From: ANME-2 cluster archaeon
GTDB lineage: Archaea; Halobacteriota; Methanosarcinia; Methanosarcinales; Methanocomedenaceae
Length of the DNA: 5,950 nucleotides
Reading direction: 5' to 3'
NCBI GenBank assembly: GCA_023544495.1
Contig: JAMJFV010000120.1
Coordinates: 1-5,950 of the forward strand
The notes under the pieces are model-generated. The model saw nothing but the letters and a program-made list of their open reading frames with translations. It had not been told where the DNA came from and ran no database searches. Of this stretch, positions 5,924-5,950 are shown piece after piece. A program made the position numbers and the translations under genes. How positions within the stretch are numbered: position 1 is the first letter of the stretch; every line of letters starts with the position of its first letter.

Positions 5924-5950
5924 AAACATAATAGTCTTGAAAAAGTTTCC

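Overview
The window looks like a surface-protein locus from a methanogenic archaeon, most likely of the Methanosarcinales or close relatives. The main reason is the PGF-pre-PGF domain in the third gene, a domain I know from secreted proteins of that group. Other support comes from the many N-X-S/T sequons, the AT-rich intergenic DNA with TATA-like boxes, the oligo-T tracts after genes, and a GTGATC ribosome-binding site that fits the archaeal 16S tail. Species cannot be named from this sequence.

Layout. There is a 147-base leader with a likely promoter, then three plus-strand genes. Gene 1 (148-2004, 618 aa) encodes a secreted multi-domain protein: signal peptide, a shared N-terminal beta-sandwich module, an SbsA-like (Big_5) Ig domain, a carbohydrate-binding-like jelly roll, a bacterial-type Ig domain and a second copy of the jelly roll. 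A 498-base gap follows. Its first half is not empty: it holds a decayed fourth copy of the shared N-terminal module (about 2021-2288), with frameshifts and no signal peptide. Its second half holds stem-loops and the promoter of the next gene. Gene 2 (2503-4140, 545 aa) has a signal peptide, the shared module, three beta-sandwich-like segments and a tandem pair of 'GWN' repeats. Gene 3 (4143-5621, 492 aa) starts two bases after gene 2 stops. It has a signal peptide, the shared module, a glycine-rich linker, a PGF-pre-PGF domain and an unusual three-helix membrane anchor with a cytosolic segment. The last 329 bases are non-coding: an oligo-T terminator, inverted repeats and a possible promoter pointing out of the window.

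How the genes may work together (inference). All three proteins carry a signal peptide followed directly by the same module, beginning (I/L)(Q/G)DP(Y/F)xxYGYVxY. Behind it each has a different set of adhesive or structural domains. Only gene 3 has an obvious membrane anchor, and it is tightly coupled to gene 2. A simple reading is a set of exported envelope proteins with a common assembly module: gene 3 provides the membrane-held part, while genes 1 and 2 provide glycan-binding or structural parts. The decayed copy and the internal duplications show that the locus evolves by duplicating and reshuffling modules. No enzyme active site was recognised in any of the proteins.
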